A stretch of DNA of 15,282 nucleotides from an uncultured Oscillospiraceae bacterium (GTDB lineage: Bacteria > Bacillota > Clostridia > Oscillospirales > Acutalibacteraceae): the NCBI GenBank assembly GCA_905211675.1, contig CAJMBP010000036.1, positions 1-15,282 on the forward strand. The letters are read 5' to 3'. Under the pieces are notes generated by a model that was given only the letters and a program-made list of their open reading frames with translations, did not search any database and was not told where the DNA came from. The position numbers and the translations under genes were made by a program. Of this stretch, positions 1-6,216 are shown piece by piece. Every line of letters starts with the position of its first letter. Positions within the stretch are counted from its first letter, which is position 1.

Positions 1-188
1 GTAAAGGCAAAGTAAGACGCCGCCAACTGACCTATAAAAGCAAGTGTAATAAATATGTAGCCTGTCCAGAAAGCGCCGCCGAATTTGCTTAAACCCGCGG
101 CTTCATTAGGTGAAATAAAAACCGCAATATTAAATATTAAAAGCAATATTGCCCATATACCGAGGTAATTTTTAAAATTTTTATTCAT
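1..188 (-). CDS. Small multi-pass membrane protein, N-terminal part (cut by window edge)
   Basis: The frame starts at an ATG preceded by a GGGGG ribosome site and stays open to the left edge, giving 62 residues. Two hydrophobic segments are visible, at about residues 8-25 (YLGIWAILLLIFNIAVFI) and 43-62 (GYIFITLAFIGQLAASYFAF), joined by a short loop with SPNEAAG. It begins 15 bases after the SPFH gene stop and is therefore almost certainly in the same transcript. I infer a membrane partner or anchor for the SPFH protein, as Bacillus subtilis YdjH is for YdjI, but there is no sequence signature to prove it. The C-terminal part is outside the window. Confidence 0.7.
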   Translation of the reverse strand, partial: MNKNFKNYLGIWAILLLIFNIAVFISPNEAAGLSKFGGAFWTGYIFITLAFIGQLAASYFAF

Positions 189-203
189 ATTTATATCCCC
201 CTA

Positions 204-1334
204 TTAAAGAATGCTTTTAAGCAGTTCTGATTTCATTTGTGCAAATTCTTCATCGGTAATAAGGCCTGATTCTTTCATTAAGATAAGCTTATCAACCTTT
301 GCCTTAAATGCTGCCATATCATCAGCGGGCTGTGCCTGCGTCGGTTGTTCCGCCGCGTTCATTGCGCCGTTTACGGCATTACCGACAACGCCGCCCACAA
401 CGCCGCCGACGCCTGCCATAGTGCCAAGCCCCACGCCCATATTGGTAAACTGACCGACCGCCTCATTTTTTGCAACCTCGGCCGCAACATCAAATCCGCG
501 CTCTTGACTGTAGGTGTAGCCCTCTTGCGCGCGCTTGGTAGCCTGCGCCTGAGAGTCGATTACAACCTTTTGCGCTTCGGTTTGGGCATTTATTATTTCG
601 GTCTGCTGGCGAAGCTTTGCCTCGGCTATATCGGCATACTGACGAAAATGCAGTTCCTTGAATTTTTCATACTGTCGGTCGCCGTCGGGCTTTACTATTG
701 TTGTAACAAAAAACCGTTCCAAGCCGATTCCGTATTCGGCAAAATCTGGAACCAACAGCCTATGTATATTTTCGGAAAAGGCGGTCAGATTTTCGTCTAT
801 TTCAAAAATGTTTATTGCATTGGCCTTCATTACCTGTGCAATATAGGTTTTTACCCTTGTCATTAAAAATGCACGGAAAAAAGATACTAATTTTTGCTGA
901 CCCAAAAGGTTTTCGGTGCCTACAAGCTTTACAAGCAGCTTGCGGCTATCTTGGGCGCGAAGGCTCATTTCGCCGCTTGCACCTATTGAAATCGGAAAAC
1001 CGTAGGTTGGCTCAACATACTGAACCTTGCTGTCGGTGCCCCATTTAATGCTCATCTGCTCGGTTTTATTTATAAAATATACCTCGCAATGAAACGGCGT
1101 TTCACCATTGGTAGTGCGGTTTAACAGCTTGCCTATTTTTGGTATGTTTTGCGTTTCAAGCGTATATCTGCCCGGACCGAACAAATCGAGCGCCTGACCG
1201 TTTGCAAAGAATACGGCCTCTTGACTTTCGTGCACAATAAGCTGGGTAAGACTGTTAAAATCTTCACTCGGATGCTTCCAGATAAAAGTGCTGTTGTCGC
1301 CCTCGTATTTAATAATTTCTGCAATATTCGCCAT
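204..1334 (-). CDS. SPFH-domain protein with C-terminal SHOCT motif (YdjI-like)
   Basis: 376 residues. The N-terminal two thirds (about 30-245) resemble the SPFH/Band 7 'virion core protein' group typified by Bacillus YdjI. A charged helical stretch rich in A, Q and E follows (about 235-290), then a glycine-rich hydrophobic patch (about 297-325). The last 36 residues form a SHOCT motif (KLILMKESGLITDEEFAQMKSELL), a short helical module seen in oligomeric membrane-associated proteins. Family members assemble on the cytoplasmic face of the membrane; in B. subtilis YdjI helps recruit PspA during envelope stress. No pspA is visible here. The ATG follows a GGGGTG ribosome site and a strong sigma-A promoter. 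The downstream neighbour is a small membrane protein and the divergent neighbour is an XRE regulator, which may control it. Confidence 0.85.
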   Translation of the reverse strand: MANIAEIIKYEGDNSTFIWKHPSEDFNSLTQLIVHESQEAVFFANGQALDLFGPGRYTLETQNIPKIGKLLNRTTNGETPFHCEVYFINKTEQMSIKWGTDSKVQYVEPTYGFPISIGASGEMSLRAQDSRKLLVKLVGTENLLGQQKLVSFFRAFLMTRVKTYIAQVMKANAINIFEIDENLTAFSENIHRLLVPDFAEYGIGLERFFVTTIVKPDGDRQYEKFKELHFRQYADIAEAKLRQQTEIINAQTEAQKVVIDSQAQATKRAQEGYTYSQERGFDVAAEVAKNEAVGQFTNMGVGLGTMAGVGGVVGGVVGNAVNGAMNAAEQPTQAQPADDMAAFKAKVDKLILMKESGLITDEEFAQMKSELLKSIL

Positions 1335-1360
1335 TTTTTACACCCCATAACAAATATATA

Positions 1361-1402
1361 TTGTTATTATATGACAACATGCGGTTGTTTGTCAATAACA
1401 AC
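1361..1402. promoter_or_regulatory. Candidate operator dyad between the SPFH and XRE genes
   Basis: An imperfect inverted repeat covers both promoter hexamers. The left half reads TTGTTATTATATGACAAC. The right half, read on the minus strand, is GTTGTTATTGACAAAC. Both carry TTGTTAT followed by TGACAA. Another GTTGTTA lies at 1431-1437, before the XRE start. The obvious candidate ligand is the divergently encoded XRE protein; that assignment is inference. Confidence 0.45.
1366..1395 (-). promoter_or_regulatory. Sigma-A promoter of the SPFH gene
   Basis: Read on the minus strand: TTGACA (1390-1395), an 18-base spacer, then TATAAT (1366-1371). Both hexamers match the consensus perfectly, and the position suits the SPFH start at 1334. 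Expected strength is high unless repressed, which fits with the dyad covering it. Confidence 0.8.
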
Positions 1403-1458
1403 CTAAAAGCGTTTTTATTAACTACTTAATGTTGTTAAAATTGTATCGGGTGATAATA

Positions 1459-1779
1459 ATGATTAAAAATCTTAAACTGATAAGAACTATGCGCGGCATA
1501 AGTCAGCAAATGCTCGCAAACGCGCTCGGAACAACCCAACAATCTATTAACAAGTACGAAAATCACAAGATTGAGCCTGATATAAACACACTCATAGCCT
1601 TGGCTGATTATTTTGATGTGACGGTGGATTACCTTATAGGCAGAACCGACGAAAACAATCAAACTTTGTCAGACGGCAACAGCTTGCTCGGCAAATACAG
1701 CAGACTCAACAAAAGCGAAAAAATTTGCATTGACACCTTAATAGATACCTATATAAATTTAAAAAATGGGCCTTTTTGA
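1459..1779 (+). CDS. XRE/Cro-CI family transcriptional regulator
   Basis: 106 residues. I chose the ATG at 1459 (MIKNLKLIRTMRG) because GGGTGA lies 5 bases upstream; the in-frame ATG at 1429 has no ribosome site and adds ten atypical residues. Residues 4-58 form a helix-turn-helix of the XRE type: SQQMLANALGTTQQSINKYE is the recognition region and DVTVDYLIGRTD is the usual end of the domain. The rest (about 70-106) is a short helical tail, probably for dimerisation. It is transcribed away from the SPFH gene, and its stop lies in the loop of its own terminator. A likely role is local repression of the divergent SPFH promoter and of itself. The effector is unknown. Confidence 0.85.
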   Translation: MIKNLKLIRTMRGISQQMLANALGTTQQSINKYENHKIEPDINTLIALADYFDVTVDYLIGRTDENNQTLSDGNSLLGKYSRLNKSEKICIDTLIDTYINLKNGPF

Positions 1780-1792
1780 ATGGCTCATTTTT
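1762..1792 (+). terminator. Intrinsic terminator overlapping the XRE stop codon
   Basis: Stem AAAAATGGGCC (1762-1772) pairs with GGCTCATTTTT (1782-1792) with one G-U wobble. The loop is 1773-1781 and contains the TGA of the XRE gene (1777-1779). The T-run forms the 3' end of the stem. It separates the regulator from gpr. Confidence 0.65.
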
Positions 1793-1820
1793 AATATATA
1801 AACCATTTACGGCAAAACTA
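1792..1820 (+). promoter_or_regulatory. Possible forespore (sigma-F/G) promoter of gpr
   Basis: GGCAAAACTA (1811-1820) fits the sigma-F type -10 pattern GGnnAnAnTR. A weak -35 candidate, TAATA, sits 14 bases upstream. gpr is a forespore gene in Bacillus, which favours this. Against it, the predicted start site would leave only about ten bases before the ATG, with the ribosome site at the very 5' end. Confidence 0.22.
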
Positions 1821-1835
1821 ATCTGTGGTGATTGT

Positions 1836-2660
1836 ATGAACATAAGAACAGACCTTATTGCCGAAATTAAAGAGGATGTAAAAGAAAATTTAAAGGGTGC
1901 CGAAGCAAGCGAGGAAACGGTGGGCAGTGTTAAAATGTCTACCGTAAAACTTACCGACAAAAAAGCCGCGCGCATTTTGCAAAAGCCTGTCGGCACATAC
2001 TGCACGGTGGAATTTGACCGTCTTGATTTTGTGAGCGACACTTCCGACATAATAAAAGCCACGGTAAAGGCTTTTAAAGCCGTAGTCTGCGGCAGGACCG
2101 AAAACGCGCTTGTGGTGGGGCTTGGCAACACCGATATAACCCCCGACTCGTTAGGTCCGTTTGTGGCGGACAGGGTGCTTGCGACGCGGCATTTGAGCAA
2201 TGAGTTAAAGCAAGATTTAGGTCTTGAAGGCTTAAAAAGCGTTTGCTGCCTGAGCCCAAACGTTCTCGGTAAAACAGGCATTGAAAGCTACGACCTTATA
2301 ACCGCCGCCGCAAAAATGATAAACCCCGACATAATAATAGCGGTTGACGCACTTGCGGCGCGCAGCCCCGAGCGCCTTTGCCGCACCATACAAATAAGCG
2401 ACAGCGGCATTTGCCCGGGCGCGGGCGTTAACAACGCGCGCAAGGAGTTAAGCTTTGGCACAATCGGTATTCCCGTAATAGCAGTAGGCGTGCCGACGGT
2501 AATAGACGCAAACGGCTTTTTTAAAGCCGATGAAAATATGATGGTAACGCCTAAAGAAATTGATTTGCTTACCGAAAAGGCTGTACAGATACTCTCGCGC
2601 GCAATAAATATATTTTTGCAGCCTCTGCTCGACATTGAAACAATAGAAAGTCTGACATAA
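1836..2660 (+). CDS. gpr: Spore germination protease GPR
   Basis: 274 residues from the ATG at 1836 (MNIRTDLIAEIKE, with GGTG upstream). An alternative TTG at 1776 would overlap the previous stop and add 20 unrelated residues, so I rejected it. GPR is the aspartic-type protease (MEROPS A25) that cleaves small acid-soluble spore proteins at germination; it is made as a zymogen in the forespore and processed near its N-terminus. Family blocks seen: GLGNTDITPDSLGP (95-108), GKTGIES (145-151), AVDALAARSPERL (169-181), IQISDSGICPGAGVNNARKELS (185-206) and IPVIAVGVPTVIDA (212-225). D104 and D171 align with the catalytic aspartates known from Bacillus megaterium GPR. It is about 100 residues shorter than Bacillus GPR, mainly through a short segment after TVIDA. 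spoIIP follows, as in Bacillus. Confidence 0.93.
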   Translation: MNIRTDLIAEIKEDVKENLKGAEASEETVGSVKMSTVKLTDKKAARILQKPVGTYCTVEFDRLDFVSDTSDIIKATVKAFKAVVCGRTENALVVGLGNTDITPDSLGPFVADRVLATRHLSNELKQDLGLEGLKSVCCLSPNVLGKTGIESYDLITAAAKMINPDIIIAVDALAARSPERLCRTIQISDSGICPGAGVNNARKELSFGTIGIPVIAVGVPTVIDANGFFKADENMMVTPKEIDLLTEKAVQILSRAINIFLQPLLDIETIESLT

Positions 2661-2681
2661 AATTTACGCAAAAACCATAAA

Positions 2682-2705
2682 CTTTAAAGTAGAAATACTT
2701 TAAGG
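2682..2705 (+). promoter_or_regulatory. Hairpin covering the spoIIP ribosome site
   Basis: CTTTAAAGT (2682-2690) pairs with ACTTTAAGG (2697-2705), 9 pairs with one wobble, around the loop AGAAAT. The 3' arm contains most of AAGGA (2702-2706), the only good Shine-Dalgarno before spoIIP. The stem is A-U rich, so it would be only moderately stable. Confidence 0.4.
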
Positions 2706-2720
2706 ATTGTGATTTTCGGT

Positions 2721-3770
2721 ATGAAAAATACCTCTGCCGTAATACGCTTTTGCGCCTGCGCTTTATGCGTGGCTGTGTTTTTAACATATACAAGTTTTAA
2801 AGGTCTTAATGCCGACAAGGGCGACAAAATTTTGACCGAAACCGTAATAAGCTCAAATTTAAACGACGATGTAACAGCGCCGCAGAACGAGACTGATAAT
2901 AAAACCGTGCAAGCAGCCGAGTCCGTGCAAAGCAATGCCGAATCGACCGACTCCGAAGCGATTGCAGCTGCTGCGGGTGTTGTTCAGGGCTCGGTAATTG
3001 AAAAATTCATTTCACCCTACACCGCGGGCACCTCATACGGCAATGTATATTTAAAAAACAACACAGATCTTGACATAAACTTAAAGGACTTTATAAACGG
3101 AAAATTAGGTTTTAATATAGAAAAAAACGGCAAGCCGCAGGTGCTTATTTTGCACACCCACGCTACCGAAAGCTTTTTGCGGCATAACAACAATTACTAC
3201 ACCGATGCCGACACGGCACGAACTACCGACAACGAATATAATACCGTGGCACTGGGCAAAATATTATCCGACAATTTAAACAAGGCCGGCATTGTAACCG
3301 TTCATGACACCACACAGCACGATTATCCGTCATACAGTCAAAGCTACAGCCGCGCGGCAGATACAATTTGCAGTTACAAAAAAAAATACCCAAGCATTAA
3401 AATTGTAATTGACCTTCACCGTGACGCTATTGCCGAAAACGACACCGACAAGGTTAAGCTTACCACCGAAATTGACGGCAAAAAGGCGGCGCAGATAATG
3501 CTTGTTATGGGCTCGCAAAGCGGAGGCGTTAAAAATTTTCCCGATTGGCGTGAAAATTTAAAGCTGGCGGCAAAATTGCAGCAAAAGGTAGAAACTATGT
3601 ACCCCACACTTGCACGCTCAATACACTTTATGTCAAAAAATTATAATGAAAGCCTTACAACAGGCTCAATGCTTATAGAAATCGGCACCGACGGAAACAC
3701 GCTTGACGAGGCAAAATATTCGGCCCAGCTTCTTTCAAACGCGCTTATCGCTTTACTTAACACACTGTAA
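2721..3770 (+). CDS. spoIIP: Stage II sporulation protein P (peptidoglycan hydrolase for engulfment)
   Basis: 349 residues from the ATG at 2721; AAGGA lies 14 bases upstream. A GTG at 2709 would add four residues but is only two bases from that site, so the exact start is uncertain. SpoIIP is a membrane-anchored amidase and endopeptidase that works with SpoIID and SpoIIM to thin septal peptidoglycan and drive engulfment of the forespore. An N-terminal anchor covers residues 7-26. A low-complexity linker with N, D, S and E follows (about 30-100). The catalytic domain (about 135-349) shows VLILHTHATESF (141-152), the HTHATES signature with the metal-binding histidine, then KIVIDLHRDAI (227-237) and SLTTGSMLIEIGTDGNTLDEA (311-331), all expected positions of the family. 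It lies 60 bases after gpr, as in many spore formers. Confidence 0.93.
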   Translation: MKNTSAVIRFCACALCVAVFLTYTSFKGLNADKGDKILTETVISSNLNDDVTAPQNETDNKTVQAAESVQSNAESTDSEAIAAAAGVVQGSVIEKFISPYTAGTSYGNVYLKNNTDLDINLKDFINGKLGFNIEKNGKPQVLILHTHATESFLRHNNNYYTDADTARTTDNEYNTVALGKILSDNLNKAGIVTVHDTTQHDYPSYSQSYSRAADTICSYKKKYPSIKIVIDLHRDAIAENDTDKVKLTTEIDGKKAAQIMLVMGSQSGGVKNFPDWRENLKLAAKLQQKVETMYPTLARSIHFMSKNYNESLTTGSMLIEIGTDGNTLDEAKYSAQLLSNALIALLNTL

Positions 3771-3782
3771 AGGAAGTTTCAA

Positions 3783-3974
3783 ATGAAAAAACAGACAAAA
3801 ACTTATTTAAGGAGCTTTTATATAAGCCTTATTGTAATAATGTGTTTGGCTTTCGGCTGGCTCGGCGTTTCTGCCGCGTATGAAAACACCGTAAGAATTG
3901 CATTCGGTGAATACAGGTCGGCGATAGAAATCTCGGACGGTACTATAAGAATTCTTGATTTTGTTATTAAATAA
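3783..3974 (+). CDS. 63-residue single-pass membrane miniprotein, unknown function
   Basis: The ATG follows AAGGAAG by 6 bases, a good ribosome site, and lies only 12 bases after the spoIIP stop, so co-transcription is expected. The N-terminus is basic (MKKQTKTYLR), then a hydrophobic segment at residues 11-32 (SFYISLIVIMCLAFGWLGVSAA), then a polar tail of about 30 residues that should lie outside the cytoplasm. The hydrophobic part could be an anchor or a signal peptide with an AA end. I do not recognise a family. Position in the gpr-spoIIP unit suggests a sporulation role; this is inference. A strong terminator follows immediately. Confidence 0.7.
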   Translation: MKKQTKTYLRSFYISLIVIMCLAFGWLGVSAAYENTVRIAFGEYRSAIEISDGTIRILDFVIK

Positions 3975-3977
3975 AAG

Positions 3978-4013
3978 AAACACAGTATTCACATCAAAAT
4001 GAATACTGTGTTT
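3978..4013. terminator. Bidirectional terminator between the spoIIP unit and the DUF624 unit
   Basis: AAACACAGTATTCA (3978-3991) pairs perfectly with TGAATACTGTGTTT (4000-4013) around an 8-base loop. A-rich and T-rich flanks allow use from both sides. The DUF624 gene ends at 4022 on the opposite strand. Confidence 0.85.
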
Positions 4014-4021
4014 TAATTTAA

Positions 4022-4837
4022 CTATTCCCAAAAAAATTCTTCTTCATTTTTATCTTCGGGTACTTCAAGACCTAAATCGCGGCGCTTTTCGATATCGGCG
4101 TCGGGGTGCTCTTTGTAATACGGGTCAATTATGTATTTTTTAATACTGCCGAAGGTGAAAAACTGTATCATTAAAAATCTGAACGCAGGCAAGGTTACCG
4201 ATGCTATTATAAGTTCAATCACTATTACTCTGAGATCATTGAACAGGAATGCAATACCCACATATAAAGCGTAAACCGCAATAAGTATTATTCCGCAAAG
4301 CAAATTTTTCCATAAATTTACAAACACAAACTTAAAGCTGTTTTTATAAAGCTCTTTAATTTTAAAATTAAAGGTTATCATAAGCGTGTAAATATAAAAA
4401 TTCATAATAGCAAAACAGGTTATGAGCGAAAGGCTTACGCCAAGCCCTATAAACGAAATTATATTTTTGGTCTGCAAATATGAATCGTTATAAAAACGCA
4501 CCGTAAAAATAAGCAAAAATGTGACAACGGCATTTATAATACCTACAATCAATGACTGTTTAAAATTTTTGCGTATTGTTTCGAAAAAATCGCTCAAACC
4601 GAAAGAATGCTTGTCTCGCGCGGTGTTGCGGGCAACATTTGTAATACCCGCGCTTGCCATACCGTGTGTAATTACGGGAATCGACAGTAAAACATAAACT
4701 AAATTTATGGTTACAAATTTGAAAAAGTTGCGAAAAAAGGTTTCAAAAAAAACAAAGAACGCTTTCTTTTTAGGAGCATCCTTTCTGATGCCCGGACCTT
4801 CCTTTGTATAGTCGAAAAGACCGAAAAAACCAGCCAT
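4022..4837 (-). CDS. DUF624/YesL-family integral membrane protein
   Basis: 271 residues. The N-terminal FGLFDYTKEGPGIRKDAPKKK is the hallmark start of clostridial YesL-like proteins. Then come about five to six hydrophobic segments, roughly at residues 37-60, 95-115, 125-155, 170-200 and 205-225, and an acidic cytoplasmic-type tail ending DKNEEEFFWE. Family function is not established; members often sit near carbohydrate transporters, but none is present here. The start lies 3 bases after the upstream membrane gene stop, and its ribosome site (AAGG) is inside that gene, so the two are likely translated in a coupled way and may form a complex. Confidence 0.82.
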   Translation of the reverse strand: MAGFFGLFDYTKEGPGIRKDAPKKKAFFVFFETFFRNFFKFVTINLVYVLLSIPVITHGMASAGITNVARNTARDKHSFGLSDFFETIRKNFKQSLIVGIINAVVTFLLIFTVRFYNDSYLQTKNIISFIGLGVSLSLITCFAIMNFYIYTLMITFNFKIKELYKNSFKFVFVNLWKNLLCGIILIAVYALYVGIAFLFNDLRVIVIELIIASVTLPAFRFLMIQFFTFGSIKKYIIDPYYKEHPDADIEKRRDLGLEVPEDKNEEEFFWE

Positions 4838-4840
4838 ATT

Positions 4841-5590
4841 TTACCTTGCCCCCTTCTTATATACCAATATATCGGAAAGATTTATCTCTTTAAAGCCCAT
4901 TATATAGGCGACGCCCGAAATAACCGGCACCGTAAGCTGCAACAAAAACAGCAGTACAAGCCTCAAAACACCGAGCTTTGAAACAACATCCGCCCCGCCT
5001 GCTATAAAGAGTATAAGCGAATAGTAATGACTGTTCAGCAGTGCATACCATACCGTGCGAAAAGCGGGCGCTAAACCCAAAGCCGCCGCTACCGTTAAAG
5101 CAAAAAGCAAAAAGAACGGAACATTTGCAACAAGTCCGATTTTAAAGCCTTTTAAAACATCGGCCTTTAAATGACCCGTGCGAACAAGGTTTGAATCTTT
5201 AAAGCCGCGTTTGTAAATATTACTGCTTGAAAAAGAAATAACAATAAATATGTTTATAATCTGGGTTACGGCTAAAAAGACCGTTTTTGCGGCGCCGCTT
5301 AAGGTTGAACGAATTTTGTGAGCCGATACACTGTAGCCCTGTTGCTCGTACTCGGCTTTTTTTGTATCGGTTCCGTCATCCTTGCCATCGCCGTCGGTAT
5401 CGTTGTAATAATATGTATATTCGGCAATATGCTCGTCACTGCCCTCGGCAAAAACAAAGGCGTTATACCCTATGTCTTTGGTAAAAAGCCCCGTAAAAAT
5501 TACATTCATCGATATGCAAAGAAAAAAGCCCAAAACAGCCGCAACAATGATACTGCCCGAAAGCCTTGCTCCGCTTTTAAAAATATTCAT
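4841..5590 (-). CDS. Integral membrane protein with EF-hand-like acidic loop, unknown family
   Basis: 249 residues. The ATG is preceded by GAGGAATT. Hydrophobic segments lie at about residues 11-35, 97-122, 150-172, 182-203 and 208-232. Between the first two is a polar loop of about 60 residues containing DTDGDGKDDGTD (64-75). This resembles the calcium loops of EF-hand, dockerin or thrombospondin type-3 repeats, with D at positions 1, 3, 5, 8, 9 and 12. The loop should face outside if the N-terminus is cytoplasmic. I do not recognise the family. The next gene, DUF624, follows after 3 bases. An intrinsic terminator upstream (5642-5682) implies that this pair has its own promoter, which I could not assign convincingly. 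Confidence 0.75.
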   Translation of the reverse strand: MNIFKSGARLSGSIIVAAVLGFFLCISMNVIFTGLFTKDIGYNAFVFAEGSDEHIAEYTYYYNDTDGDGKDDGTDTKKAEYEQQGYSVSAHKIRSTLSGAAKTVFLAVTQIINIFIVISFSSSNIYKRGFKDSNLVRTGHLKADVLKGFKIGLVANVPFFLLFALTVAAALGLAPAFRTVWYALLNSHYYSLILFIAGGADVVSKLGVLRLVLLFLLQLTVPVISGVAYIMGFKEINLSDILVYKKGAR

Positions 5591-5641
5591 TCGTAATTCC
5601 TCTTATTTAAAATTTATATACTGTTATCTTACAACAATTGT

Positions 5642-5682
5642 AAAAAAAAAGCAAGGCAAGTTTTTGTTTGCCCTGTTTTTTT
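5642..5682 (-). terminator. Intrinsic terminator of the small tail-anchored gene
   Basis: On the minus strand the core stem GGCAA/TTGCC (5668-5672 with 5655-5659) has an 8-base loop. It is followed by a run of nine T (5642-5650), which gives an extended A/T-paired base with 5677-5682. It lies 10 bases after the stop at 5692. Confidence 0.75.
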
Positions 5683-5691
5683 ACAATATAT

Positions 5692-5970
5692 TCATAAAAT
5701 CAGTATAACGGTTATGCCTATTGCCAGTAAAACCGATGCGGCCGCAAGACAAAATTTTAACCTTCGTCTTGCAAGCATTCGCCTGCGCAAAGAATTATAT
5801 CCGTTCCCTGCCCGCTTATCAAAATCAAATGTAAAGCTTTTGATTGCCCTGTTTAGGTTTTTTGCGCTTAAATTACTGCACGAAGGGCTTACATAAAACA
5901 CTATTCTGTCAAACACCTTACTGCCGGTGTTATTTACCTCTATAACCGTTTTATTTACGCCTTTAACCAC
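5692..5970 (-). CDS. Small tail-anchored hypothetical protein (92 aa)
   Basis: I chose the GTG at 5970 because GAGAGGCGG lies 7 bases upstream; a GTG at 5988 has no ribosome site and would coincide with the predicted transcription start. The protein begins MVKGVNKTVIEVNNTGS and contains FDRIVFYVSPSC, which reads like a small beta-rich domain. A basic stretch follows (NSLRRRMLARRRLKF), and the C-terminus is one hydrophobic segment (CLAAASVLLAIGITVILIL). A basic patch followed by a terminal hydrophobic helix implies a C-tail anchor with the main domain in the cytoplasm. No family recognised. It is a single-gene unit with its own promoter and terminator. Confidence 0.65.
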   Translation of the reverse strand: MVKGVNKTVIEVNNTGSKVFDRIVFYVSPSCSNLSAKNLNRAIKSFTFDFDKRAGNGYNSLRRRMLARRRLKFCLAAASVLLAIGITVILIL

Positions 5971-5993
5971 TTGAATTCCGCCTCTCACCGTAT

Positions 5994-6022
5994 AAAATAT
6001 TGCTCAAAAATATTTTTGTCAA
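5994..6022 (-). promoter_or_regulatory. Promoter of the tail-anchored protein gene
   Basis: Minus strand TTGACA (6017-6022), a 17-base spacer, then TATTTT (5994-5999). The -35 is perfect and the -10 matches at 4 of 6 positions. The predicted start site, near 5987, supports translation from 5970 rather than 5988. Confidence 0.55.
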
Positions 6023-6056
6023 TAAAAGGTTATTATATTCAAGTTGACATAAAAAA

Positions 6057-6084
6057 GTGGAAAACTCGGTGGAAAAGTGGAAAA
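6057..6084. repeat. Three copies of GTGGAAAA in the 5971-6216 intergenic region
   Basis: GTGGAAAA occurs at 6057-6064, 6069-6076 and 6077-6084. On the other strand these read TTTTCCAC followed by T, C or T, each matching 7 of 9 bases of the DnaA box TTATCCACA. TTATTAACA at 6108-6116 also matches it at 7 of 9. The surrounding 246 bases hold no gene; besides the two promoters I see nothing else in them. Confidence 0.5.
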
Positions 6085-6167
6085 GTTCGCTGTTTAAGCC
6101 AAAAAGTTATTAACATCGGGTTGCAAAAAGCAATTATTTTGTCGTATTATGTAAATTAAATTTTAAC

Positions 6168-6196
6168 TTTACTTTAATGCCCGAAAAAGATATAAT
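6168..6196 (+). promoter_or_regulatory. Promoter of the 8-oxoguanine glycosylase gene
   Basis: TTTACT (6168-6173), a 17-base spacer, then a perfect TATAAT (6191-6196). The expected start, near 6203, leaves a very short leader before the ATG at 6217. Confidence 0.6.
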
Positions 6197-6216
6197 AATA
6201 AATCGTGAGGTGTAAT

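Noticed and set aside
1429..1458. Upstream ATG start for the XRE regulator
   Set aside because: No ribosome site, and the added residues MLLKLYRVII are not part of the domain; 1459 has GGGTGA at the right distance.
1776..1835. TTG start of gpr at 1776
   Set aside because: It would begin inside the terminator hairpin of the previous gene; the RTDLA-like N-terminus belongs at the ATG at 1836.
6044..6072. Second plus-strand promoter beginning with TTGACA at 6044
   Set aside because: No -10-like hexamer at 16-18 bases downstream (the bases there are GC-containing repeats).
6041..6130. Possible replication origin
   Set aside because: Only weak DnaA-like boxes (7 of 9), and no dnaA, dnaN, rpmH or other origin genes nearby. 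Kept only as a repeat.
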